From Acetobacteraceae bacterium (lineage in GTDB: Bacteria > Pseudomonadota > Alphaproteobacteria > Acetobacterales > Acetobacteraceae), in assembly GCA_947476855.1 (NCBI GenBank), contig CANJSR010000080.1, positions 1 through 13,614 of the forward strand: a stretch of 13,614 bases of DNA, read 5' to 3'. How positions within the stretch are numbered: the first letter of the stretch is position 1; every line of letters begins with the position of its first letter. The translations under genes were made by a program, and so were the position numbers. Of the stretch, positions 1 to 5,706 are shown one piece after another. Under the pieces are notes generated by a model. It searched no databases and was not told where the DNA came from. It saw only the letters and a list, made by a program, of their open reading frames with translations.

Positions 1-46
1 CAACCATCTCCTCAGCCCCTCCCGTCTTCCCCCCAACAAATGGGTT

Positions 47-114
47 CTAAGGGCTCCGCCCTTAGCAGGGTCCAGGGACAGTGTCCCTGGTCGGGGTCTG
101 GGGTGAAACCCCAG
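47..114. repeat. Triple-hairpin intergenic repeat, likely also a terminator
   Basis: Three perfect hairpins stand in a row. Bases 47-54 pair with 58-65 (8 bp, loop TCC). Bases 72-79 pair with 83-90 (8 bp, loop AGT). Bases 98-103 pair with 109-114 (6 bp, loop TGAAA). They start seven bases beyond the stop codon of the minus-strand CBS gene, so the transcript of that operon runs straight into them. There is no U-tract, so simple intrinsic termination is uncertain. The arrangement resembles the modular GC-rich palindromic elements dispersed between genes in many Acetobacteraceae and other alphaproteobacteria. That family assignment is from memory. Confidence 0.7.
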
Positions 115-120
115 CACGTC

Positions 121-540
121 CTATCCCAGCCGTTCCCAAAGCCCCGTCTCGACGTCCAGCCGATCGTATTCCAGCCCGCGGAAGTCGCCCCGCGACACGA
201 TCCCGATCGGGCTGCCCTGTTCCACCACCGGAATGTGCCGGAAGCCTCCATCCTGCATCAGCCGCAGCGCCTCGATGGCCGAGGACCGCGTGGGCATCGT
301 GGCCGGATTGCGGGTCATCACGTCGCGCAGCGTGGTCGCGGCCACGTCCATCCCGGCGGAGATGCAGGCCACCACGTCGCGTCCGGTGAAGATGCCGGTC
401 AGGTGCCCGGCCTCGTTCGTGATCAGGATCGCGCCGATCCGCTTGTCGTGCATGACCTCGCAGGCCCGCTGGATGCTGTCTTCCGCTCGCAGGCAGATCG
501 GCTGCCGATTGCGGATGATCTCCGCCATGTTCCTGTTCAT
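121..540 (-). CDS. Small protein with two CBS domains
   Basis: The 139-residue protein consists almost entirely of a tandem CBS pair: the first at about residues 4-60, with the typical LTGIFTGRDV end near 47-56, and the second at about 71-122, with PIGIVSRGDF at 111-120. CBS pairs bind adenosine nucleotides (AMP, ATP, NAD, SAM) and usually sense energy or redox state. With no attached enzyme or channel, this protein probably acts on a partner, which cannot be named here. A strong GAGGAGGG ribosome-binding site a few bases before the first ATG fixes the start. It lies 74 bases downstream of the pdxA-type gene on the same strand. That gap contains an FNR/FixK-like box, so the gene may have its own oxygen-responsive promoter as well as operon read-through. 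The assignment to the CBS fold is secure; the cellular role is unknown. Confidence 0.88.
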   Translation of the reverse strand: MNRNMAEIIRNRQPICLRAEDSIQRACEVMHDKRIGAILITNEAGHLTGIFTGRDVVACISAGMDVAATTLRDVMTRNPATMPTRSSAIEALRLMQDGGFRHIPVVEQGSPIGIVSRGDFRGLEYDRLDVETGLWERLG

Positions 541-604
541 CGCGCCCTCCTCGCATCAGGTCATGATGCAGTGTGACGTTCGTATGAACATATGATGGCG
601 CGCA

Positions 605-618
605 TTGACCAGGATCAA
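605..618 (-). promoter_or_regulatory. Candidate FNR/FixK/Dnr-type binding site
   Basis: Read on the minus strand the site is TTGATCCTGGTCAA, against the CRP/FNR-superfamily consensus TTGAT-N4-ATCAA. Nine of the ten half-site bases match, and the only difference is G for A. It lies 65 bases before the start codon of the CBS gene and overlaps the last codons of the upstream pdxA-type gene. Weak -10-like hexamers follow (TATGTT at 592-587, CATACG at 586-581), with none at the ideal class II spacing. The box itself is visible in the sequence; its use by an oxygen or nitric-oxide regulator is inferred. Confidence 0.55.
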
Positions 619-1649
619 CGGTCGGCCTGGGATTTCCTGACCGCGGCGAGCCGGAGCGCGTAATCGATCGCCTCGATCAGGCTGTCGGCGCTGGCGATTC
701 CCCTGCCGGCGATGTCGAACGCGGTGCCATGGTCGACCGAGGTGCGGATGATCGGCAGCCCCAGCGTGACGTTGATGCCGGACAGCGCCTTCCATGCCCC
801 GGTCTCGGGATCGATGTTGAATCCCAGCAGCTTGACCGGGATGTGCCCCTGGTCGTGATACATCGCCACAACCGCGTCGTACTGGCGGGCGCGCAGTTTC
901 ACGAACACCGTATCGCCTGGTACGGGGCCGGAGATATCCCAGCCCTGGCGCCGATAGGCCTCGATCACCGGGGTGGAGACCTCGATATCCTGCCGCCCGA
1001 ACAGCCCGCCCTCGCCGGCATGGGGGTTGAGCGCGGCGATGGCGATGCGGGGATGGGCGATGCCCAGGTCCAGCATGGCCTGGTGCGTGACGTCGATGGT
1101 GCGGCGCAGGCGTTCCGGGGTCAGCAGTTTGGGCACGTCCTCCAGCGCGACATGGGTGGTGACATGGGTCACCCGCATATCGCCATGGGCGAGCAGCATG
1201 GTGGAGGACGCGACCTCGGTCAGGTCGGCGAGCATGTCGGTATGGCCGGCGTATTTGTAGCCCGCGAGGTTCAGCGCCTCCTTGTTCAGGGGCGCGGTGA
1301 CGATGGCATCGATCGTGCCGGCCTGGGCGAGGCGGACGGCGCGTTCGACGCCGAGGTAGGAAAACCGCCCCGCCTCGGCCGCGACCTGGCCGAGTGCGAT
1401 CGGCGCGCGTTCCTCCCCCGCGGCCAGCAGGGAGAGGCCAAGCGGTTCGGCGCCGGGTTCAAGATCGGGGACAGCCAGGTCCTGGCCGGTCAGCGCCCGA
1501 TGCAGGGCGGAGCGATGGCCGATGACCAGCAGCCGCATCTCGCCGGCCGCGATGCGGGGCAGCAGGGCGCGGGCGGCCTTGACGATGATCTCCGGCCCGA
1601 TCCCGGCCGGGTCGCCCATCGTGACGCCGAGGCAGGGGGGCAAGGTCAC
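615..1649 (-). CDS. pdxA: PdxA-family 4-hydroxythreonine-4-phosphate dehydrogenase or catabolic paralogue
   Basis: This 344-residue protein is full length for PdxA. It has the N-terminal VTMGDPAGIGPEI motif (9-21), AGHTDML (134-140), and histidines 166, 210 (NPH) and 265 (YHDQGH). These correspond to the three metal-binding histidines 166, 211 and 266 of E. coli PdxA. The C-terminal TSVDHGTAFDIAG is also present. PdxA oxidises 4-phosphohydroxy-L-threonine with NAD in pyridoxal phosphate synthesis. Close relatives (PdxA2/DerI, TphB) oxidise other acids in catabolism. The gene starts with GTG and overlaps the upstream oxidoreductase stop by four bases (GTGA), which indicates translational coupling. 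Its company is an MmgE/PrpD protein and an LLM oxidoreductase rather than the common surA/ksgA neighbourhood, so a catabolic paralogue is quite possible. The fold is certain; the substrate is not. Confidence 0.85.
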   Translation of the reverse strand: MTLPPCLGVTMGDPAGIGPEIIVKAARALLPRIAAGEMRLLVIGHRSALHRALTGQDLAVPDLEPGAEPLGLSLLAAGEERAPIALGQVAAEAGRFSYLGVERAVRLAQAGTIDAIVTAPLNKEALNLAGYKYAGHTDMLADLTEVASSTMLLAHGDMRVTHVTTHVALEDVPKLLTPERLRRTIDVTHQAMLDLGIAHPRIAIAALNPHAGEGGLFGRQDIEVSTPVIEAYRRQGWDISGPVPGDTVFVKLRARQYDAVVAMYHDQGHIPVKLLGFNIDPETGAWKALSGINVTLGLPIIRTSVDHGTAFDIAGRGIASADSLIEAIDYALRLAAVRKSQADR

Positions 1650-2545
1650 AGCGCGTCCCGCACCGCGTCGCGGTAGCGTTCCATCGCGCTCAGGTGATCA
1701 GCGACCGTCTTGCCGGCGATTCGGCGGTGATGGCGGCGGCCGAAGGTGGTGGTCAGGGTCAGGTGGCTGGCGCCGGAGGATTTCCAGAATTGCGCCTCGG
1801 TGTTCCAGTCCTTTTCCGTGCCCGTGCCGGCGGAGGTCCAGACCTCGATCCCGACCGCGTCGGCGGGGCGGCCATTGGCCTCGGTCATGGCGCGCAGGCG
1901 GGCGAACTCGGCCAGCGCGGCGTCGCCCGGTGGGTAGGCGTTCATGATCCAGCCGTCGCCGAGGCGCGCGATCCGTTCCAGCGTCTGGTCCACATGCCCG
2001 CCGAACCAGACCGGGATGCGGCGGTTGACCGGCATCGGGTTGATGCCGGCGTCCTGGATCTCGTGCCAGCGGCCCTTGAAGGTCACGTGTGGTTCGGCCC
2101 AGAGCTTCTGCATCACCTCCACCTGTTCCGCCGACCGGCGGCCGCGGTTGGAGAAATTTTCGTTCAGGCCGGTGAATTCGACCGGGTTCCAGCCGACCCC
2201 GACGCCGAGGCGAAAGCGCCCTCCGCACAGCAGATCGAGCGAGGCGGCCTGCTTGGCCACCAGCACCGCCTGGCGTTGGGCGAGGATCAGGACCTGCGTC
2301 GAAAACTCGGTCGTCGGCTGACAGATCGCGGACAGGTAGGCGAAGCAGACGAAGGGATCGTGGAACAGGTCCTCGGACGTGTTGCGATCGCCCCAGTCGG
2401 GACGTGAAGCGACGTTGACCCCCAGCACGTGGTCGGCCAGGCCGAGGTTGGTGTAGCCGAGGCCCTCGGCCGCCTGCGCGAAGTCGCGCAGCACGATCGG
2501 ATCGCCGCCAATATCGTGCAGCGGCAGCATGACGCCCAGACGCAT
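1646..2545 (-). CDS. LLM-class flavin/F420-dependent oxidoreductase
   Basis: The 299-residue protein is a luciferase-like monooxygenase-superfamily TIM barrel. Recognisable parts are the N-terminal strand MRLGVMLPL, GGRFRLGVGVGWN (108-120), RGRRSAEQVEVMQKLW (134-149), IPVWFGG (177-183) and ARLGDGW (193-199). It most resembles the TIGR03619-type group commonly annotated as F420-dependent. Sequence alone does not decide between F420 and FMN, and F420 biosynthesis genes are not in view. An AAGGGG ribosome-binding site precedes the ATG. The gene lies 63 bases after the MmgE/PrpD gene and overlaps the pdxA-type gene by four bases, so all three are probably co-transcribed. The family call is firm and the substrate is unknown. 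Confidence 0.85.
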   Translation of the reverse strand: MRLGVMLPLHDIGGDPIVLRDFAQAAEGLGYTNLGLADHVLGVNVASRPDWGDRNTSEDLFHDPFVCFAYLSAICQPTTEFSTQVLILAQRQAVLVAKQAASLDLLCGGRFRLGVGVGWNPVEFTGLNENFSNRGRRSAEQVEVMQKLWAEPHVTFKGRWHEIQDAGINPMPVNRRIPVWFGGHVDQTLERIARLGDGWIMNAYPPGDAALAEFARLRAMTEANGRPADAVGIEVWTSAGTGTEKDWNTEAQFWKSSGASHLTLTTTFGRRHHRRIAGKTVADHLSAMERYRDAVRDAL

Positions 2546-2608
2546 GGGGTGTCCCCTTCTGTTTGTCTGCGGAGCATAGCAGGTCCGCGCGTAATGCAGG
2601 AGGGCCGT

Positions 2609-3964
2609 TCAGGCGGTCAGCAGTCGGATCAGGTCCGTGGTGTCCGGCAGGTCTTCCAGCGCGTCGACCATCGCGATCAGGCGGTCGGCGTTGGGCAGCG
2701 GTTCGGCGCTGAAGGCGAGGCAGCGGCGGAACTTGGTCAGATGCTGCTCCCGCGTCAGGGGGCGGGCGGGATTGGCCAGCATCGTGGCCTGGGTCCAGCG
2801 GTGTTCGGTCCCGTCGCGCAGGCGGATGATGACGGTCTGTGGGGCGAGGGCGTTCGGGTCCGGGTTGTCGTCGGCGCGGGTGACGACGCGGGCGGCCAGC
2901 GCATGGGTCGCGGCATCGGTCAGCACGTCGCCACGAAAGTCGGACAGGTCCACCCGTCCGGTCAGCAGGACGCGCGCGACGGCATAGGCCATGCAGAGGC
3001 GGAGGTAGCTCGCCCCGGCGTCCGGGCGCGCGGGCCGTCCCACCAGCCGTACGATCAGCGGCGGGGCGAGGATTTCGACCTGATCCACGTCCTCGGCCAT
3101 GAAGCCGTGGGTTGCTCGCAGGGCCATCACGCCCTCGATCCCGCCATGGGTCGCGCGTCCGGCGGGATACGGCTTGTGGCTGAAATCGCCGATCCGCCAG
3201 TCACGACCGAGGCTGTCGAGGATCGGGGGCAGATCGGATTCGCCCTCGAACACGGCCAGGTAGCCGTAGGGGCCCTCGAACACCTCCCGCGGGGGTGTCA
3301 GGCCGGAGGGGGCGAGTTCGCAGGCATTCAGCGCGGCGCGGGCGTTGAAGGCGATCTGGACCGGGAGCAGGGGGCTGCCCTCGGTATGGGCCTGCATCGT
3401 GCCGCTGGTCTGGGAAAGCTGCCAGGCGAAGGCGGCTTCGAGTTCGTGCTGGTCCAGGCCGAGGACGCGGCCCGCTGCGGCGACGGCGCCGAAACCCCCG
3501 GCGGTGGCGGGGCGGAAGAAGCGGAAGCTGGACCGGGATGCGATGCCGAGGCCTGCCGCGACATCCGTGCCGACCGCGACGGCGGTGATCAGGTCCCGGC
3601 CGGAGATGCCGCCCCGGGCCTCGGCCGCCGCGAGGGCGGCGGGCAGGGTGGTTGCCATCGCATGGACGACCGCCCCCTCATGCAGGCAGTCATATTCCTG
3701 GTTGTGCAATTGCCACGCGTTCAGGAACGCCGCGGCCGGGGCGGAGAGGCGCGCTGACCGGCCCCAGACGGTGGTGGTGGGCGGTCCCCAGGTCTGGGCG
3801 ACGCGCAGCAGGGCGTCTCCGCCCTCGACCGAGGAGCCGGCGATGCCGACCCCGAGACTGTCGAGGATGAAGACCTTGGCCCGGGCAACCGCGTGCGGGG
3901 ACAGCTCGGCGAAGCGGGTGTTGCGGGCATGGGCGGCGAAGCGGGCGGCGGCGGTCTGGGTCAT
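2609..3964 (-). CDS. MmgE/PrpD-family protein
   Basis: The 451-residue protein has the normal length for the MmgE/PrpD family, which includes 2-methylcitrate dehydratase, cis-aconitate decarboxylase and iminodisuccinate epimerase. The helical N-terminal half contains LDSLGVGIAGS (34-44) and the segment around EGAVVHAMATTLPAALAAAE (96-115). The family signature SHKPYPAGRATHGGIEGV lies at 262-279. Members act on small di- or tricarboxylates in the cytosol, and which one applies here cannot be told. The open frame extends upstream to 4045. I chose the ATG at 3964 because family similarity begins there and the extra 27 residues look like non-coding leader. The upstream stretch is pyrimidine-rich with no clear ribosome-binding site, so the exact start is uncertain. 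This is the first gene of the minus-strand operon and is divergent from the toxin-antitoxin pair. Confidence 0.85.
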   Translation of the reverse strand: MTQTAAARFAAHARNTRFAELSPHAVARAKVFILDSLGVGIAGSSVEGGDALLRVAQTWGPPTTTVWGRSARLSAPAAAFLNAWQLHNQEYDCLHEGAVVHAMATTLPAALAAAEARGGISGRDLITAVAVGTDVAAGLGIASRSSFRFFRPATAGGFGAVAAAGRVLGLDQHELEAAFAWQLSQTSGTMQAHTEGSPLLPVQIAFNARAALNACELAPSGLTPPREVFEGPYGYLAVFEGESDLPPILDSLGRDWRIGDFSHKPYPAGRATHGGIEGVMALRATHGFMAEDVDQVEILAPPLIVRLVGRPARPDAGASYLRLCMAYAVARVLLTGRVDLSDFRGDVLTDAATHALAARVVTRADDNPDPNALAPQTVIIRLRDGTEHRWTQATMLANPARPLTREQHLTKFRRCLAFSAEPLPNADRLIAMVDALEDLPDTTDLIRLLTA

Positions 3965-4010
3965 GAGGGTAGAGGAGGGGAGTCTCGTGCCCGATGCAAC
4001 CGGAGACAGA

Positions 4011-4035
4011 TTTGTGTTGCGAATGACTACACAAA
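4011..4035 (+). promoter_or_regulatory. Inverted-repeat operator candidate before the toxin-antitoxin genes
   Basis: TTTGTGT (4011-4017) and ACACAAA (4029-4035) form a perfect 7-bp inverted repeat with an 11-base spacer. It sits in an unusually AT-rich patch 22 bases before the toxin start. A promoter-like pair overlaps it: TTGTGT (4012-4017), then 18 bases, then AATATA (4036-4041). BrnA-type and other ribbon-helix-helix antitoxins typically repress their own promoter by binding such repeats, so this is the natural operator candidate. The site is shared by the divergent MmgE/PrpD gene and could affect it too. Confidence 0.5.
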
Positions 4036-4056
4036 AATATAGCATCCCTCCTCACC

Positions 4057-4353
4057 ATGCATGTATCGGGCTTCGACTGGGACGACGGTAACTGGCCCAA
4101 ATGCGCCAGCCATGGCGTGTCCAAGGCGGAGATCGAGGCCATGTTCCACGGAACGCCGATGGTTCTGCCGGATCGCACTGGCGTGGGCGGAGAGACCCGG
4201 CTGAACGCGATCGGGCTGACCGAGGCGGAGCGGCATCTGTTCGTCGTCTTCACGATTCGGGAAACGGACGGCGTTGCCCTGATCCGGCCGATCTCCGCCC
4301 GGTACATGCACCAGAAGGAGATCGATCACTATGAACGCCGAACCCGTCCTTAA
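4057..4353 (+). CDS. brnT: BrnT-like (DUF497) toxin
   Basis: The 98-residue protein matches the BrnT/DUF497 family. It has an N-terminal FDWDDGNWPKCASHGVS (6-22), corresponding to the family pattern FxWDxxKxxxNxxKHGVS, and a C-terminal IRPISARYMHQKEIDHYE (76-93), equivalent to the RxISAR...E...Y signature. Known BrnT proteins are RelE-fold ribonucleases that stop translation and are neutralised by BrnA. The first motif deviates: the usual lysine before HG is a serine (ASHG), so activity needs testing. Two in-frame-looking ATGs are close together (4057 and 4061), but only 4057 is in frame. There is no ribosome-binding site, and the predicted leader is only about 9 bases. The gene overlaps the antitoxin by 23 bases. 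Confidence 0.8.
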   Translation: MHVSGFDWDDGNWPKCASHGVSKAEIEAMFHGTPMVLPDRTGVGGETRLNAIGLTEAERHLFVVFTIRETDGVALIRPISARYMHQKEIDHYERRTRP

Positions 4354-4597
4354 GCCGATCCCGGTGTTCCGGACCGATGAAGAAGCCGAACGCTTCGTCG
4401 ACCAGGCCGACCTGACCGAGTACGACCTGTCCGGCTTCCGCCCGATCCAATTCGAGTTCGGGAAGAAGGACGCGCAACTCAACATGCGGATTCCCGCGCC
4501 GTTGCTGGAAGCGGTGAAAACCAAGGCCAGGTCGAAGGGCATGCCCTTCACGCGCTATATCCGGATGTTGATGGAACAGGACGTTTCCCGCCCCTGA
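4331..4597 (+). CDS. brnA: BrnA/CopG-family ribbon-helix-helix antitoxin
   Basis: This 88-residue protein has the layout of the CopG-type antitoxin family paired with DUF497 toxins. An N-terminal segment, PVFRTDEEAERFVDQADLTEYDLSGF (11-36), is probably toxin-binding. A C-terminal ribbon-helix-helix follows, with strand QLNMRIP (49-55), helix PLLEAVKTKARSKG (57-70) and helix PFTRYIRMLMEQ (72-83). It should neutralise the toxin and bind the operator upstream of the pair. AAGGAG at 4315-4320 is a good ribosome-binding site inside the toxin gene, so the antitoxin may be translated more strongly than the toxin. The toxin-first order is normal for BrnTA. The assignment to a DUF497 partner antitoxin is confident; the symbol is a best fit. 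Confidence 0.8.
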   Translation: MNAEPVLKPIPVFRTDEEAERFVDQADLTEYDLSGFRPIQFEFGKKDAQLNMRIPAPLLEAVKTKARSKGMPFTRYIRMLMEQDVSRP

Positions 4598-4642
4598 ACG
4601 GCCCACATTGCCATCCTCCCCCCTCCATGGCTGGATGCGGGC

Positions 4643-4650
4643 GGAGGAGA
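4643..4650 (+). promoter_or_regulatory. Ribosome-binding site that decides the amidohydrolase start
   Basis: GGAGGAGA ends nine bases before the ATG at 4660. It lies downstream of an earlier in-frame ATG at 4627, whose extra 11 residues (rich in Arg, Cys and Gly) look non-coding. The start at 4660 is therefore preferred. Confidence 0.7.
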
Positions 4651-4659
4651 CACAGCACC

Positions 4660-5706
4660 ATGACCACGGAACCGGAACGCAAACCCTTCCACCATCCCCG
4701 CGTCCGTCCGGACTGGTTGGGGATGCTGCGGGAGGACATTCTCGACCCCGCGCAACCCATCATCGACCCGCACCATCACCTCTGGCGCGCGCGCCCCGAC
4801 CGGTACCTGCTGGAGGATCTGGTTGCCGACGTGACCACCGGCCACAATGTGCTGGCCACTGTCTTCATCCAGTGCGGGTCCGCCTATCGCAAGGACGGGC
4901 CGGAGGAGATGCGTCCGGTCGGCGAGACCGAATTCGTCGCCGCCATCGCCAAGGCGACCGAGGCCGGGGAATACGGCGCTTTCCGCGCCTGCCCGGGCAT
5001 CGTCAGCCATGCCGACTGCCTGTTGGGCGACCGCATCGACCCTGTCCTTGAGGCGCATATCCAGGCGGGCGAGGGCCGATTCAAGGGCATCCGCCACTCC
5101 GGCACCTACGACGCCGGCATCGCCCCCACCGCCCCACCCGGCGCGCCCGAGGGGCTGTATCTGCGTCCCGAGTTCCAGCGCGGTTTCTCCCGCCTGGCGA
5201 AGTACGACCTGACGTTCGAGGCGTGGCTCTATCACCCTCAGTTGGGCGATCTGGCCGACCTGCTGCGCAACAACCCCGACAACAAGGTGGTGCTGGATCA
5301 TTTCGGCGGGCCGCTGGGCGTTGGCCAGTACGAGGGCAAGGGGGCGGAGGTCTTCGCGCACTGGGCTGCCTCAATGCGCGAACTGGCGAAGTTCCCGAAC
5401 CTGTTCGTCAAGCTGGGCGGGCTGGCGATGAACGTGAACGGGTTTGGGTATCATCACCAGCCGATGCCGCCTGGTTCGGCTGAGATGGCGAATGCCTGGC
5501 GGCCTTATATGGAGACGGCCATCGAGACCTTCGGCACAGACCGCTGCATGTTCGAGAGCAACTTCCCCGTAGACAAGGGCATGTGCTCCTACCCGGTCCT
5601 GTGGAACGCGTTCAAGCGGATCGCGGCGGCGGCCTCGGCGGATGAGAAGGCAGATCTGTTCCACCGGACCGCGGCGCGGTTCTACAGCCTGCCGCCGGTG
5701 GCGTGA
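4660..5706 (+). CDS. Amidohydrolase-2 family metal-dependent hydrolase (COG3618 type)
   Basis: The 348-residue cytosolic TIM-barrel hydrolase carries the COG3618/amidohydrolase-2 features in order: IIDPHHHLW (34-42, metal HxH at 38 and 40), FKGIRHSGTYD (141-151), LYHPQ (190-194, His192), VVLDHFGGP (210-218, His214), FVKLGGLAM (249-257) and FESNFPVDK (298-306, catalytic or metal Asp305). Relatives include L-fuconolactonase and 2-pyrone-4,6-dicarboxylate lactonase, which hydrolyse lactones. The substrate here is unknown. It follows the antitoxin gene by 62 bases and heads the amidohydrolase-permease-MBL set. Divergence from the MmgE/PrpD-LLM-PdxA operon suggests one carboxylate or lactone degradation locus split by the toxin-antitoxin pair, but this is inference. 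Confidence 0.87.
   Translation: MTTEPERKPFHHPRVRPDWLGMLREDILDPAQPIIDPHHHLWRARPDRYLLEDLVADVTTGHNVLATVFIQCGSAYRKDGPEEMRPVGETEFVAAIAKATEAGEYGAFRACPGIVSHADCLLGDRIDPVLEAHIQAGEGRFKGIRHSGTYDAGIAPTAPPGAPEGLYLRPEFQRGFSRLAKYDLTFEAWLYHPQLGDLADLLRNNPDNKVVLDHFGGPLGVGQYEGKGAEVFAHWAASMRELAKFPNLFVKLGGLAMNVNGFGYHHQPMPPGSAEMANAWRPYMETAIETFGTDRCMFESNFPVDKGMCSYPVLWNAFKRIAAAASADEKADLFHRTAARFYSLPPVA

Noticed and set aside
578..589. GTTC-N4-GAAC as a separate operator in the CBS gene leader
   Set aside because: Four-base arms are too short to separate from chance.
729..1676. Plus-strand open frame opposite the pdxA-type gene
   Set aside because: It is a codon-bias shadow; the minus strand carries the complete PdxA motif set.
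2429..3757. Long plus-strand open frame (442 codons) opposite the MmgE/PrpD gene
   Set aside because: It is the mirror of a real gene in GC-rich DNA, rich in Gly/Ala/Gln/Arg with no recognisable domain, while the other strand encodes clear family motifs.
3965..4045. Upstream extension of the MmgE/PrpD gene to an ATG at 4045
   Set aside because: The added 27 residues show no family similarity and would cover the promoter-like inverted repeat; the start at 3964 gives the normal length.
4057..4597. A new kind of defence system around the toxin-antitoxin pair
   Set aside because: Both proteins fit the known DUF497/CopG-type pair, and the flanking genes are metabolic enzymes with no defence-type nuclease, helicase or sensor.
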